Positions 7,825 through 16,903 of a stretch of DNA of 64,000 bases are shown here, piece after piece. This DNA comes from Polaribacter atrinae (GTDB lineage Bacteria > Bacteroidota > Bacteroidia > Flavobacteriales > Flavobacteriaceae). Below the pieces are notes generated by a model, which was given only the letters and a program-made list of their open reading frames with translations, had not been told where the DNA came from and did no database searches. Each line of letters starts with the position of its first letter. Within the stretch, counting starts at the first letter, position 1. The translations under genes and the position numbers were made by a program. Location: NCBI RefSeq assembly GCF_038023995.1, contig NZ_CP150660.1, forward strand, positions 494,501 through 558,500, given 5' to 3'.

Positions 7825-9624
7825 ATGAAAGTTGCCTCTAAGCAGACGCTTGTAGCGCTTTTAAAAAAACTCTGGGATTACGTAAAACCTTATAAAAAAT
7901 TGGTAATTGCGTCTTTAATCCTAACCATCATTGGCGCATTATTGGCGCAGGTTAATGCCTTAGTATTGCGCTACACTGTAGATGAATTAACCACCTTAAG
8001 TGACGCTAATAAAACCGTAAAAGATGGTTTTTCGTTATTAGCCACCATTAGCATTATACTTCTTTTAAAGGAAGGTTTTTATGCATTGGTACAATTTGGT
8101 CAAAAGTTCTATGGAGAAAAAATGAAAATTTACATTTCAAAAGACTTTGCGCAAAACATTGTAGAACGTATATTGACTTACAAAATGGCTTTTTATAGTT
8201 CTCCAACTAATGAAAGTGGTAAATTACAAACCCGAATAGATTTAGGCGTTTCTAGCCTTACACAGTTAGTAAAAAACTTCTTTATAGACATATTACCGTT
8301 GTTTTTTAACGCCTTTGTCGCTTTAATTATCATGTTCAACGCTAACGTATATGTGGGGTTAGTGAGTCTTTCAATTATTCCACTTTTCTTCTACATAAGC
8401 AGTCTGCAAGCTAAAAAACTAAAAGGTTTTAGACGCACCATGAGAAAATATAGAGAAACAAAAAATAATGGCATTATTGGTTTAATAAATTCAATTACCG
8501 TTATCAAATCTTTTACAAGAGAAAGTTTTGAAAGTAAAAAACACGAAGCCATTCAGTTGGACATGACTGAAAATCAATTACAAACTAGAAAACTAAGTTT
8601 CTTATTTGACGGATTAAAAAAATTCACAGAACAATTTGGAGTCGTTATAATTATCATATTAACCGCTTATTTTGTTTTAAATGGCAGCATGACTATCGGC
8701 GCCATAATGTTTCATATTTTGCTATTTAACAATGTATCTGCACCTATACAACAATTACATCGTATTTATGATGAAGTACAAGATGCGATAATATATTCGG
8801 ATGCGTTTTTTGAAATTATGGACGCAGATGACCAAACAGAATTAAGTGGCACTTACATTCCTGAAAAATTCACCGGTACTTTTGAAATCACAAATGTTGA
8901 TTTTGCATATCCCAATGGAACAAAAGCCCTGTATGATGTTTCCATGGTTATTAAACCCAATACTATAAATGCACTAGTTGGGTTAAGTGGAGCTGGAAAA
9001 AGCACGGTGATTAATTTGTTAGATAAATTCTATGCACCAACCTCAGGTAAAATACTTTTAGATGGCGTTGATTTACAAAAATATGATACGCATTGGCTAA
9101 GAGATAACATTGGGTTGGTATTACAAAAGAACCATATATTTAATGGTAGCATTAAAGAAAACATTCTTTACGGAAAAGAAAATGCTACAGATAACGAGGT
9201 TGTAGCTGCCGCAAAACAAGCCTATATACATGAGCAAATTATACAATTACCAGAAGGCTATAATTCAAAAGCAACCTTAGTGTCTGGTGGGCAACAACAG
9301 CGGGTTTCTATTGCACGATTGTTTTTAAAAAATCCTCCTATTATTTTTCTTGATGAACCCACGGCGAGTTTAGATGCTATAGCAACAGAAAAAATAAAGA
9401 AAAGTCTAGACGCCATAAAAAAGGGGCGAACGGTAATTGTTATTTCGCATAGTATTTCTCAAATAATCGATGCTGAAAATGTCATTGTTTTAGAAAAAGG
9501 AAAAATTATTGAACAGGGGACTCATGAGGCATTGTATAACAATGAGAGTGCCTATTATAAAATTTTTAATGCGATGGCGAACAGTTTAAATATTGATAAA
9601 ATTAAAAATACCTTAAAAGAATAA
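7825..9624 (+). CDS. ABC exporter, fused transmembrane and ATPase domains
   Basis: A 599-residue half-transporter of the type I exporter class. Six transmembrane helices occupy about residues 25-315 and the nucleotide-binding domain about 345-580. Visible motifs are Walker A GLSGAGKST (about 385-393), signature VSGGQQQR (about 484), Walker B IIFLDEPTAS (about 505) and H-loop VISHS (about 540). It probably works as a homodimer exporting lipid, peptide or drug; the substrate is not readable. Its place between a LytS kinase and a LytTR regulator suggests that the two-component pair controls, or responds to, this transporter. Confidence 0.93.
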   Translation: MKVASKQTLVALLKKLWDYVKPYKKLVIASLILTIIGALLAQVNALVLRYTVDELTTLSDANKTVKDGFSLLATISIILLLKEGFYALVQFGQKFYGEKMKIYISKDFAQNIVERILTYKMAFYSSPTNESGKLQTRIDLGVSSLTQLVKNFFIDILPLFFNAFVALIIMFNANVYVGLVSLSIIPLFFYISSLQAKKLKGFRRTMRKYRETKNNGIIGLINSITVIKSFTRESFESKKHEAIQLDMTENQLQTRKLSFLFDGLKKFTEQFGVVIIIILTAYFVLNGSMTIGAIMFHILLFNNVSAPIQQLHRIYDEVQDAIIYSDAFFEIMDADDQTELSGTYIPEKFTGTFEITNVDFAYPNGTKALYDVSMVIKPNTINALVGLSGAGKSTVINLLDKFYAPTSGKILLDGVDLQKYDTHWLRDNIGLVLQKNHIFNGSIKENILYGKENATDNEVVAAAKQAYIHEQIIQLPEGYNSKATLVSGGQQQRVSIARLFLKNPPIIFLDEPTASLDAIATEKIKKSLDAIKKGRTVIVISHSISQIIDAENVIVLEKGKIIEQGTHEALYNNESAYYKIFNAMANSLNIDKIKNTLKE

Positions 9625-9726
9625 CAAAGGACATTTATTCTAATTTTAAGTAGTTTTAAATCTTTAGATATAGATAAAAATAGATTAAAACCCATTGTTG
9701 TTTAGCATAAATTAAATTTAAGTAGT

Positions 9727-9734
9727 TATTTTTG
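9727..9734 (+). promoter_or_regulatory. Candidate -7 box of the LytTR regulator gene
   Basis: TATTTTTG fits the Bacteroidota TAnnTTTG consensus 23 nt before the ATG at 9758. A TTG-containing stretch lies 26 nt upstream, a little too far for a standard -33 element. It suggests the regulator has its own promoter. Confidence 0.4.
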
Positions 9735-9757
9735 TTAGGAATCAAATCACTTTATTA

Positions 9758-10486
9758 ATGAGCAATATAAAAATTAGTTGTGTTATTGTTGACGATGAGC
9801 CAATGGCTTTAAATTTAGTAGAAAGTTATGTTGAAAAAACACCCTTTTTAGTACTAAAAAAGAAGTGTAGTAGTGCTATAGAAGCCTTGGAGTTTATTAA
9901 AAATGAGCCTGTAGATTTACTCTTTCTAGACATACAAATGCCAGATTTAACAGGTATTGAGTTTTCTAAAATGCTACCAAAAGAAACACGCGTTATTTTT
10001 ACTACGGCTTTTGATCAATATGCTTTAGAAGGCTTTAAAGTAGAAGCTTTAGATTATCTTTTAAAACCTTTTGATTATGCAGAGTTTTTAGCAGCAGCTA
10101 ATAAAGCAAATACCTGGTTTGAGTTGGTAAAAGGAAAACAACAAAAGATAGTTTCTGAAGAAAAAGAGTTTCTATTTGTAAAGTCAGAATACAAGCAATT
10201 GCGTATTAAATTGGCAGACGTTTTGTATTTTGAAGGCTTAAAAGACTATATAAAAATATGGGTAAAAGACAATCCGAAAGCTATTTTAACCCTTATGAGT
10301 TTAAAATCACTAGAGGAAGAATTACCTGAAACTCATTTTATGCGAGTACATCGTTCTTTTATTGTTTCACTAAAAAATGTTGAAGTTATAGAGCGTAGTC
10401 AGATTATTATTAATGATCAACGTATCACTGTTTCTGAACAATACAAACCTAAGTTTTTGGAGTTTGTGAATAATAATTCTTTGTAA
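9758..10486 (+). CDS. LytTR-family response regulator
   Basis: A 242-residue DNA-binding regulator. The receiver domain (1-120) has the acidic pair D12-D13, phospho-acceptor D58 (FLDIQMPD), T82/T83 and K103 (LLKPFD). A LytTR domain follows (about 137-240; ending in MRVHRSFIVSL and the ERSQIIINDQRITVSE stretch). LytTR proteins bind paired direct repeats upstream of target promoters. It is the presumed partner of the LytS-type kinase at 6725-7762. Possible target sites may be the shared motif noted at 13325-13345 and 13944-13960, but this is a guess. Confidence 0.93.
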   Translation: MSNIKISCVIVDDEPMALNLVESYVEKTPFLVLKKKCSSAIEALEFIKNEPVDLLFLDIQMPDLTGIEFSKMLPKETRVIFTTAFDQYALEGFKVEALDYLLKPFDYAEFLAAANKANTWFELVKGKQQKIVSEEKEFLFVKSEYKQLRIKLADVLYFEGLKDYIKIWVKDNPKAILTLMSLKSLEEELPETHFMRVHRSFIVSLKNVEVIERSQIIINDQRITVSEQYKPKFLEFVNNNSL

Positions 10487-10794
10487 TGAATTACCATACA
10501 ATTGTGAGTATTTATTTTTAACTCCGTGAATCTTTGTTTTTTCTATATGAAACTCTGTGTAATAACTTTCTTTTCATTTTTCCATTGATGAAAAACGAAA
10601 CAAAAAATCTAGACTTATTTTAAATTTTTATAATGCTACGCTTTATTCCATTCACGTGTCCAGACCACTGCGTTCTTTGGACACTAGCCATTACATAAAA
10701 CTTGAATTGTAACGAAATTTAAAAGTAGGTCGGTTTTTAGATTCTGAATTATTTATTTATATCCTTTCTAATATCAGCATCCGTTAAAACCCGT
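10487..10794. other. Gene-free spacer with decayed repeat pieces
   Basis: No gene. The segment around 10520-10565 contains ACTCCGTGAATC and CTCTGTGTAATA, which recur in part at 45765-45850. A small hairpin pairs GTGTCCA (10656-10662) with TGGACAC (10678-10684). Confidence 0.4.
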
Positions 10795-10883
10795 AATTGT
10801 CATTCCGAAGTATTGAGGAATCGCATCACAAGGCAACACTTTGTGCTCTTTTATGCGATTCCTCCGTTGTCGGAATGATAATT
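10795..10883. repeat. Palindromic intergenic repeat, family B variant
   Basis: A long inverted repeat. The outer arms AATTGTCATTCCGA (10795-10808) and TCGGAATGATAATT (10870-10883) pair, and the inner arms GAGGAATCGCAT and ATGCGATTCCTC pair around a short centre. It is laid out like the repeats at 54962-55055 and 56941-57025 (GTCATTTCGA arms, inner TCTCC). A small open frame running through it is not a gene. Confidence 0.8.
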
Positions 10884-11018
10884 ATGAAGTGTTTTAATAT
10901 TCGTCTATTAAAAAGCCGATTTCATAGAGAGAATATAAAACAAGATCTATTTTATTTTATCTTTAAAGAGAATACAGATACTTTTAAACTTTAGAGTACC
11001 AAATAATCAGATATAAAC

Positions 11019-11516
11019 ATGTATAAAAATATTCTCATTCTAATTGCTGTGTTATTTCTAGGTTTTACAACTAAGAGTAATTCACAAATCAACACAAATA
11101 CGACAAAGATTCCTGTTTTAAACTTTGACGCTTTAGAACCTTTATTATATACAGATTCTGAAGAGATTCATATTGTTAACTTTTGGGCAATGTGGTGTGC
11201 ACATTGCGTTAAAGAGTTGCCAATATTGCAAGAATATCAAAAACAGCACCCGAATGTAAAAATTACATTGGTTAGTCTCGATTTTACGGAAGATATAGCA
11301 ACAAAACTAAAACCGTTTTTAAAGAAAAAAGGAATTACAACCCAAGTGGTTCTTTTAGACGATCCAGATTCTAATACTTGGATAGATAAAATAAACCCTA
11401 ATTGGTCTGGATCTATTCCGTTTACTATTATTTTCAATGCTAAAAAACGTTCTTTTCACGAGCGAATGTTTGAAAACATAGAGGATCTTGAAAATGAAAT
11501 TAACAAAATAAATTAA
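11019..11516 (+). CDS. Thioredoxin-like (TlpA/ResA-type) periplasmic protein
   Basis: A 165-residue exported thiol-redox protein. The signal peptide is about residues 1-22 (ending NSQ). The thioredoxin fold carries active-site C60-A-H-C63 in FWAMWCAHCVKELP, and a cis-Pro region IPFTIIF. Such proteins reduce or keep reduced periplasmic disulfides. It lies 11 nt upstream of another thioredoxin-fold protein, so the two form an operon. Confidence 0.9.
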   Translation: MYKNILILIAVLFLGFTTKSNSQINTNTTKIPVLNFDALEPLLYTDSEEIHIVNFWAMWCAHCVKELPILQEYQKQHPNVKITLVSLDFTEDIATKLKPFLKKKGITTQVVLLDDPDSNTWIDKINPNWSGSIPFTIIFNAKKRSFHERMFENIEDLENEINKIN

Positions 11517-11527
11517 CACAAATAACA

Positions 11528-12226
11528 ATGAAAAAAACCAATTTAATTTTCGCATCTATTATTTTACTATGTAGTTTATTTATAACAAATACTACAAGTG
11601 CGCAAGATAGAAAAGGCCCTCCGAGAAATGGAGAACGCAAAGGCCCACCAAAAGGCGGTTATAATCCGGAACAAACCAAAACATTAGAAGAAATAGGAGG
11701 TTATAAAATAGGGGATGTTGCTACAGATTTTCAATTAAAAAATGTAGATGAAACTACGTTTTCATTATCAGACATTAAAGATGCAAAAGGATATATTGTT
11801 GTTTTTACATGTAATGAATGTCCGTTTGCTAAAATGTACGAAGACCGTTTAATTTCTCTTCATAATACCTATGCTCCTCAAGGATATTCTGTAATTACCA
11901 TTAACCCAAATGTAAGTGCAGATAATGAAAAAGAAAGCTTTGCTGCAATGCAAAAAAGAGCCAAAGAAAAAGAATTTCCGTTTGCGTATTTAGCAGATGA
12001 AAATAAAGAAGTATTTCCTAAATACGGTGCTGTAAGAACTCCGCATGTATTTTTATTAGATGCAGAAAGAAAAGTACAATACATTGGTACTATAGATAAT
12101 AATGCTAAATCAGCTAAAGATGTTACTATTAAATATGTAGAAGATGCTATTATTGCTTTAGAAAACGGTAAAAAACCAAGTCCTAATTTTACAAAAGCGA
12201 TTGGTTGCCCTGTAAAAGGCATTTAA
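11528..12226 (+). CDS. Redoxin/peroxiredoxin-like thioredoxin-family protein
   Basis: A 232-residue exported protein: signal peptide to about A25-Q26, then a Gly/Pro/Lys-rich linker (KGPPRNGERKGPPKGG), then an AhpC/TSA-like thioredoxin fold from about residue 55. The active site is C95-N-E-C98 followed by PFAKMYEDRL. This is the PRX-like-1 layout, in which the reductive CxxC is followed by P-F. A late cysteine occurs in AIGCPVKG. It pairs with the upstream TlpA-like gene. Its partner and substrate are unknown. Confidence 0.88.
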   Translation: MKKTNLIFASIILLCSLFITNTTSAQDRKGPPRNGERKGPPKGGYNPEQTKTLEEIGGYKIGDVATDFQLKNVDETTFSLSDIKDAKGYIVVFTCNECPFAKMYEDRLISLHNTYAPQGYSVITINPNVSADNEKESFAAMQKRAKEKEFPFAYLADENKEVFPKYGAVRTPHVFLLDAERKVQYIGTIDNNAKSAKDVTIKYVEDAIIALENGKKPSPNFTKAIGCPVKGI

Positions 12227-12407
12227 AGAAATAATGCGTTATTATTAACGTACTAAAAATACTCTTAAAATAAATGCGTGTTTGTTTGCGTTAGGGTTTT
12301 CTTTTTCGAAAATTCTCGTAACCAAAAACGCATTTTTTATATCTAGCCATCTAGATAAAAAAAAGAATTCAAGTATCTGGTTTTCTGCCTCCTCCCAAAA
12401 AAACACA

Positions 12408-13154
12408 ATGAAACTATTTCGTAAAATAAGAAGAAATTTAATTGATTTAGGTAAGTTTAAATCTTACGCTGTATATGCTTTGGGTGAAATTGTGTTAATA
12501 GTAATTGCGGTATCTATTGCTTGGAAAATAAATGATTTAAGTGATATTCAAAAAAACAATACGCTTGTAGATGAAATTTACATCAACTTAAATGAAGAGT
12601 TAACTACAAATTTACGTTTGCTAAAACAATCTATAGAAGAAAATACAGAAACGATTATTTATTTAGAAAGTACATTAAATTATGTGGGGACTAACACCAA
12701 TGAATTTACGCAAGGTGCAAAAGACACTATTTTAAACGTAGCAGTTAAGGAAGTAAATTTACAAGACAGTTCTGTAAAATCTATTCTTTCTACAGCTAAA
12801 ATGGAACTGATAGAAAGTAGTAAACTAAAAGATTTAATAGCCACTTATTTAGCCAAAATAGAGCAATTTAATAATCAGGATAAAAAGAATAAAAATATCG
12901 TTGAAAATAAGATAAAACCTACTTTAGAAAAACTTATATCACTGGTAGATATGCTTCCTGACAATGATTTAAAATATAAGCATATTAAAGAATTTGGAAA
13001 TAAATCTGATTACAAAACGTTACTTGCTACAAAAGAATATCAGAACAGTATTATTGATCGGTTATTACAAACCAAAATACAATTAGGATATGCAAGAACG
13101 CTACATAGTAAAACAAAAATACTGATTACGAAGTTGCAAGAAGAATTAGATTAG
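12408..13154 (+). CDS. DUF6090-family membrane-anchored protein
   Basis: Starting at ATG 12408 the protein is 248 residues and begins MKLFRKIRRNLIDLGKF, the usual opening of DUF6090 proteins. One transmembrane helix follows (about 20-42, YALGEIVLIVIAVSIAWKIN), then a long helical, probably coiled-coil extracytoplasmic part rich in Lys and Glu. The frame is open back to 12282, but the extra 42 codons have no family match and low-complexity character, so I reject that start. Function is unknown; the family is very common in Flavobacteria. Confidence 0.82.
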   Translation: MKLFRKIRRNLIDLGKFKSYAVYALGEIVLIVIAVSIAWKINDLSDIQKNNTLVDEIYINLNEELTTNLRLLKQSIEENTETIIYLESTLNYVGTNTNEFTQGAKDTILNVAVKEVNLQDSSVKSILSTAKMELIESSKLKDLIATYLAKIEQFNNQDKKNKNIVENKIKPTLEKLISLVDMLPDNDLKYKHIKEFGNKSDYKTLLATKEYQNSIIDRLLQTKIQLGYARTLHSKTKILITKLQEELD

Positions 13155-13324
13155 AATATTCTTAAATGGCTTTTACAAGCTAAAATTGAGTTTCAAAAGA
13201 CCTCTTTAAACGTCCATTTACCAACCAATTTATTCGAAATTCTGAGAGTTTTATACTACTACTTACTTATATAAATATGTCCGTTTTACTTCATCTATCA
13301 ATCCACCTTATTAAGAGGTAAATA

Positions 13325-13345
13325 CATTGCGTTTGTCTATTTCAT
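13325..13345 (+). promoter_or_regulatory. Shared upstream motif, copy A
   Basis: ACATTGCGTTTGTCTATTT lies about 60 nt before the EF-hand lipoprotein gene. The core GCGTTTGTCTATT recurs at 13947-13959 before the next gene. TACTTTTG at 13369-13376 is a good -7 box without a -33 TTG, which fits an activator-dependent promoter. Confidence 0.45.
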
Positions 13346-13402
13346 TATACAGATGGTTGAGATAAAAGTACTTTTGTTTGAACAAAAAACAAATACATAT
13401 TT

Positions 13403-13705
13403 ATGAAAAAAGTAGCATTCACATTAGTATTAACGATTAGCATGTTTAGTTGTAACAGTATTCAAAACATTGGTTCTTCATCTAACCTTAAACAAGCAGC
13501 TACGCTATTAGGTTCTTTAAGTTCAAACTCTACTGTACAGCAAATTTCTACCCTTTTTACGTTATTAGATACTAACAAAGATGAAGCGATTAGCACAACA
13601 GAAGCAATTGGTTCTGTAGCAGAAAACTTTAACGTATTAGACACAGACAATAGTACTTCTTTAGACCTTACTGAATTAACAGGTTTATTAGCGTTATTAA
13701 AATAA
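13403..13705 (+). CDS. Small EF-hand lipoprotein
   Basis: A 100-residue lipoprotein: signal ending MFSC (Cys17), a Ser-rich spacer, then a pair of EF-hand loops, DTNKDEAISTTE (about 52-63) and DTDNSTSLDLTE (about 80-91), each with acidic residues at the Ca2+-ligand positions. It probably binds calcium at the cell envelope. It is monocistronic, preceded by the GCGTTTGTCTATT motif and followed by a terminator at 13732-13758. Confidence 0.8.
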   Translation: MKKVAFTLVLTISMFSCNSIQNIGSSSNLKQAATLLGSLSSNSTVQQISTLFTLLDTNKDEAISTTEAIGSVAENFNVLDTDNSTSLDLTELTGLLALLK

Positions 13706-13731
13706 TATAGTTTTAATTTAGAAGAAAGAAA

Positions 13732-13758
13732 GGCATGCTTTAGAGTATGTCTTTTTTT
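13732..13758 (+). terminator. Rho-independent terminator of EF-hand lipoprotein gene
   Basis: GGCATGC pairs (with G-U) with GTATGTC around a short loop, followed by T7. Confidence 0.65.
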
Positions 13759-14034
13759 GCTTTAATGTGTATCTCTTTTAAAATCTGGTTGTTATCATTC
13801 CATTTCTTTGACTAATATGGAGCTGAAAATCTCATTTACACTTAAAATTGATACTGAACGTAATTGATAAACAAATGAACGCTTAAAGCACTTTGTAAGA
13901 AAATGATTCCGTCTATAAAATGATCTATTTGATAGATAAAAATACCGCGTTTGTCTATTCTCACCATAATTGATTAAACTTAGGTTGTAAATAGAAGTCT
14001 TAGAAGTATATAAAAAGAAGTTTAATTTAAAAAC
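13759..14034. other. Upstream region of DUF6515 gene with shared motif copy B
   Basis: No gene. It contains AATACCGCGTTTGTCTATT at 13941-13959, matching the motif before the EF-hand gene. TAAACTTA at 13975-13982 is a possible degenerate -7 box. Confidence 0.4.
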
Positions 14035-14658
14035 ATGAACATTATGAGAACATTTATAAAAACAGTTGTTTTACCATCATTATTTATAGTTGCTGTAGCA
14101 ACAAATGTTTCTGCACAATCACGCAGAAGTACAACAACTAAAACGACTCCAGTAAAATCAACAAGAACAGTAACTACTACAACCACTAAGAAAAGTACGG
14201 CAAGTAGAAGAATTCCAAGTAAGAAAGTAACTTATAAAAAACCTACCAAGAAAGTTGTTTCTGTAAGAAATGTACCCAACAGAGCGGTTGTTACCTATAA
14301 AAATCAAAACTACTATTATGCAAATAATAAGTATTACACACAATCTAGAGGACGTTATATAGTAATCGCTCCAAAAATTGGATTTAGAGTACGTGTTTTA
14401 CCAACAAATTATAAAAGAATTAGGTTTAACAATTACAACTATTACAATGTAAATGGTACTTTTTATCTACAAATAAATAATGAATATGAAGTGGTAGAAC
14501 CAGAAGTAGGAACAGTGGTTTATGAGTTACCAGATGATTATGAAAAAGTAGTGATAGATGGACAAAGCTATTATGAATATGCAAATATTCTATATGAAAA
14601 AGTACAAGTAAATGGCACGAGAGCTTATGAAGTAGTGGGTGTTATTGATGTAGAATAA
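14035..14658 (+). CDS. DUF6515-family secreted basic/tyrosine-rich protein
   Basis: A 207-residue exported protein. The signal peptide ends near VSAQ (about 28). A very Thr/Lys/Arg-rich region follows (to about 75), then three repeats of a Tyr-rich module: KNQNYYYANNKYYTQ, NNYNYYNVNGTFYLQ and DGQSYYEYANILYEK. Each module is followed by a V-L/P-P-like turn. This is the layout of the DUF6515 family, whose function is unknown. ATG 14044 is an equally possible start, 3 codons downstream. It shares an upstream motif with the EF-hand lipoprotein, so the two may be co-regulated. Confidence 0.8.
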   Translation: MNIMRTFIKTVVLPSLFIVAVATNVSAQSRRSTTTKTTPVKSTRTVTTTTTKKSTASRRIPSKKVTYKKPTKKVVSVRNVPNRAVVTYKNQNYYYANNKYYTQSRGRYIVIAPKIGFRVRVLPTNYKRIRFNNYNYYNVNGTFYLQINNEYEVVEPEVGTVVYELPDDYEKVVIDGQSYYEYANILYEKVQVNGTRAYEVVGVIDVE

Positions 14659-14683
14659 AAGTATTGGTTGATTGCAAAAAGAT

Positions 14684-14762
14684 GGTTGCCTAAAAGGAAA
14701 GTTTTTGTCATACATATTCTAAAATATGACAAGATTTAATACTTTTAGACAGCCACTTTTTA
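14684..14762. terminator. Two-level hairpin between convergent genes
   Basis: Outer arms GGTTGCCTAAAAG (14684-14696) and CTTTTAGACAGCC (14742-14754) pair with few mismatches. An inner GTCATA/TATGAC stem sits at 14707-14730. It separates the convergent DUF6515 and MscS genes and ends in ACTTTTTA. Confidence 0.55.
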
Positions 14763-14772
14763 TGTTTAAAAA

Positions 14773-16023
14773 TTATTTTCTTTTATTGTTAAAACTAGAA
14801 CTACTAGGTAATTCGAAAATTTCTAAATTAAAGTAAGGTACTGCTGCAATTACATGGTCAAAAATATCTGACATAATGTATTCGTAGTTTTTCCAACGTT
14901 TATCACTACTAAATGCATAAATTTCAATCGGAATACCTTGCGTATCTGGTGGCATTTGGCGCACCATAATCATCATATCTTTGTTGGTACCAGAATGGTT
15001 TTCTATATAGGTTTCAATATATTTTCTAAAAACACCAATGTTCGTAAGGTTTCTACCGTTTAATAATAGTTCTTTATTGATGTTGTTTTTTTCATTATAC
15101 GCATCAATATCTGCTTGTCTTGTTTCTAAATAAACGCTAATAGACTGAATTTTCTTAAAGTCTTCAACTTCTTGTGTAGATAGATAATGAATGCTCTCTA
15201 AATTGATATTCAAAGATCTTTTAATACGTCTACCACCAGAATTGGTCATTCCCCGCCAGTTTTTAAACGAGTCAGAAATTAACGCGTAGGTAGGGATTGT
15301 TGTAATCGTTTTGTCAAAATTTTGAACCTTTACAGTTGATAAATTAATTTCAATAACATCTCCATCAGCACCATATTTTTCAAAAGTAATCCAGTCTCCA
15401 ATTCTTACCATATCATTGATCGATACTTGAATACTGGCAACAAAACCTAAAATAGTATCTTTAAAAATCAAGATAATAACAGCAGAAGCAGCACCAATGG
15501 TAGTAATAAATTTGATAAACTCTATACCTGTAATAATCGCAAAAGCTGATAAAACACCGAATACCCAAGCAAAAATCATAAACACCTGAATGTAACTATC
15601 TATCGGTTTATCCTTTAAATTTGGTAAGGTTTTAAAATAGTCTTTTAGAGAATTTAAGAAACTTCTAACTATCCAAAGGACTAAAACAATGGTAAATACC
15701 TCTAAACTTTTCTGAATTATATTTTCTATATATTGAAAATCAAAAAATACAAAAGGCACACATTCTAAAGCAAAAATTAACGGAACGATATGCGCTATAT
15801 TTCGAGGCACTTTATTATTCACTAAAATATCATCAAAATTAGTCTTACTCCTAAGTGCAAACTGTGTAAAGAATTGAACAATGATTTTTCTGATAATATA
15901 ATCGATTGAAAAGGTAAGAACCGATACCGTTAATAGTAAAGCAAACATATTTATATATGCTGCATATGTTTGAGGGATTCCTGTATTTACTAAATAATCG
16001 TATAATAGATGTGTAATTTTCAT
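14773..16023 (-). CDS. YbdG-type MscS-family mechanosensitive channel
   Basis: A 416-residue channel resembling E. coli YbdG (about 415 residues). It has five N-terminal transmembrane helices rather than the three of MscS, then the pore-lining TM3-like helix (GAASAVIILIFKDTILGFVASIQ, in two parts) and the beta domain (NDMVRIGDWITFEKYGADGDVIEINLSTVKVQ). The C-terminal domain includes NWRGMTNSGGRRIKR. These channels open on membrane tension and release osmolytes during hypo-osmotic shock. A second, smaller MscS homologue is at 53189-54022. Confidence 0.92.
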   Translation of the reverse strand: MKITHLLYDYLVNTGIPQTYAAYINMFALLLTVSVLTFSIDYIIRKIIVQFFTQFALRSKTNFDDILVNNKVPRNIAHIVPLIFALECVPFVFFDFQYIENIIQKSLEVFTIVLVLWIVRSFLNSLKDYFKTLPNLKDKPIDSYIQVFMIFAWVFGVLSAFAIITGIEFIKFITTIGAASAVIILIFKDTILGFVASIQVSINDMVRIGDWITFEKYGADGDVIEINLSTVKVQNFDKTITTIPTYALISDSFKNWRGMTNSGGRRIKRSLNINLESIHYLSTQEVEDFKKIQSISVYLETRQADIDAYNEKNNINKELLLNGRNLTNIGVFRKYIETYIENHSGTNKDMMIMVRQMPPDTQGIPIEIYAFSSDKRWKNYEYIMSDIFDHVIAAVPYFNLEIFELPSSSSFNNKRK

Positions 16024-16200
16024 AAATGAAGATTTTAAATAAGCCTTAATGTTAGAAAAAGGGCTACTTATTATATTATATAAGTGTATTTAAAAACAAA
16101 CCAAATTATTCAGTTCGTTTTATAAAGTAGTAGCATTTTAGCTTACAGCTAACATGTATAATTATTTTATAGAGCTAAGCTCTAAAGTAAATTATTGAGA

Positions 16201-16839
16201 CTAAAAAGTGTGTCGTTGTTCTTGTGTAGACGACGCATTTAACAATTCGTTGAACTTTTTAATAGAATCAAAGTTTTGTGAAATTGCATCCGAAACCGCA
16301 ATTCCTGATACTCCAGTTTCTAAAATGTCAGCAACATCATCTGTCGTGATTCCTCCAGCACCAATAATAGGAGTTTCAGTTTTTAAAGCTTCCACAATTA
16401 AAGAAAAACCATTTAAACCTAAATCCTTTGTAGAGTTCTCTTTCGTTTCTTTATCCTTAAACGGACTTAAAGTAATATAATCTACTTTTTTGCTAATTAA
16501 AGCGTTACAATCTTGCAAGGTGTTTGCTGTTGCGCCAACAATTTGCCAAGTGTACAAATGTTCTAAAGCCGTTGTAGCGCAGAAATCTATGTTCTCTAAA
16601 TGAACACCATCTGCTTTTACTTCTTTCGCAATTTTATAGTGATTGCTTAAAATTAATCTAGTTTGAAAATGAGATGTAATTTCTCTCGCTTCCAGTGCTA
16701 ATTTTAGATATTTCTTTTCAGAAATACCAGCAACTTTTAATTGTACCAATTCTGCTCCAGCCGAACACGCTTTCTGAATATTTTCTAGATGTTCTTTTGG
16801 AGAATTACCTTGAGATATATAATGTAGTTTAGGGATCAT
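16201..16839 (-). CDS. thiE: Thiamine phosphate synthase (ThiE-like)
   Basis: A 212-residue TIM-barrel enzyme that would join HMP-pyrophosphate and thiazole phosphate to make thiamine phosphate. Visible features are the barrel opening LHYISQG, QLK near 54, DGVHLEN (about 76), the phosphate/pyrimidine stretch VGATANT, LSPFKDKETKEN, and the phosphate-binding IIGAGGITTDDV. The opening replaces the usual YLVTD, and the gene stands alone with no thiC, thiG or thiM beside it, so it could be a second ThiE or TenI-like copy. The ATG at 16837-16839 gives a full barrel. Confidence 0.78.
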   Translation of the reverse strand: MIPKLHYISQGNSPKEHLENIQKACSAGAELVQLKVAGISEKKYLKLALEAREITSHFQTRLILSNHYKIAKEVKADGVHLENIDFCATTALEHLYTWQIVGATANTLQDCNALISKKVDYITLSPFKDKETKENSTKDLGLNGFSLIVEALKTETPIIGAGGITTDDVADILETGVSGIAVSDAISQNFDSIKKFNELLNASSTQEQRHTF

Positions 16840-16903
16840 GTTGTGTTCGTTTTTGGTGATTATTATTGGCGTAAATTAATGTACTTTCATTAATACGTTG
16901 TTT

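Noticed and set aside
10797..10994. Open frame of 65 codons on the plus strand
   Set aside because: It runs through the palindromic repeat at 10795-10883 and has no coding character or family match.
12282..12407. N-terminal extension of the DUF6090 gene
   Set aside because: The family's usual start MKLFRKIRRN is at 12408; the upstream codons look non-coding.
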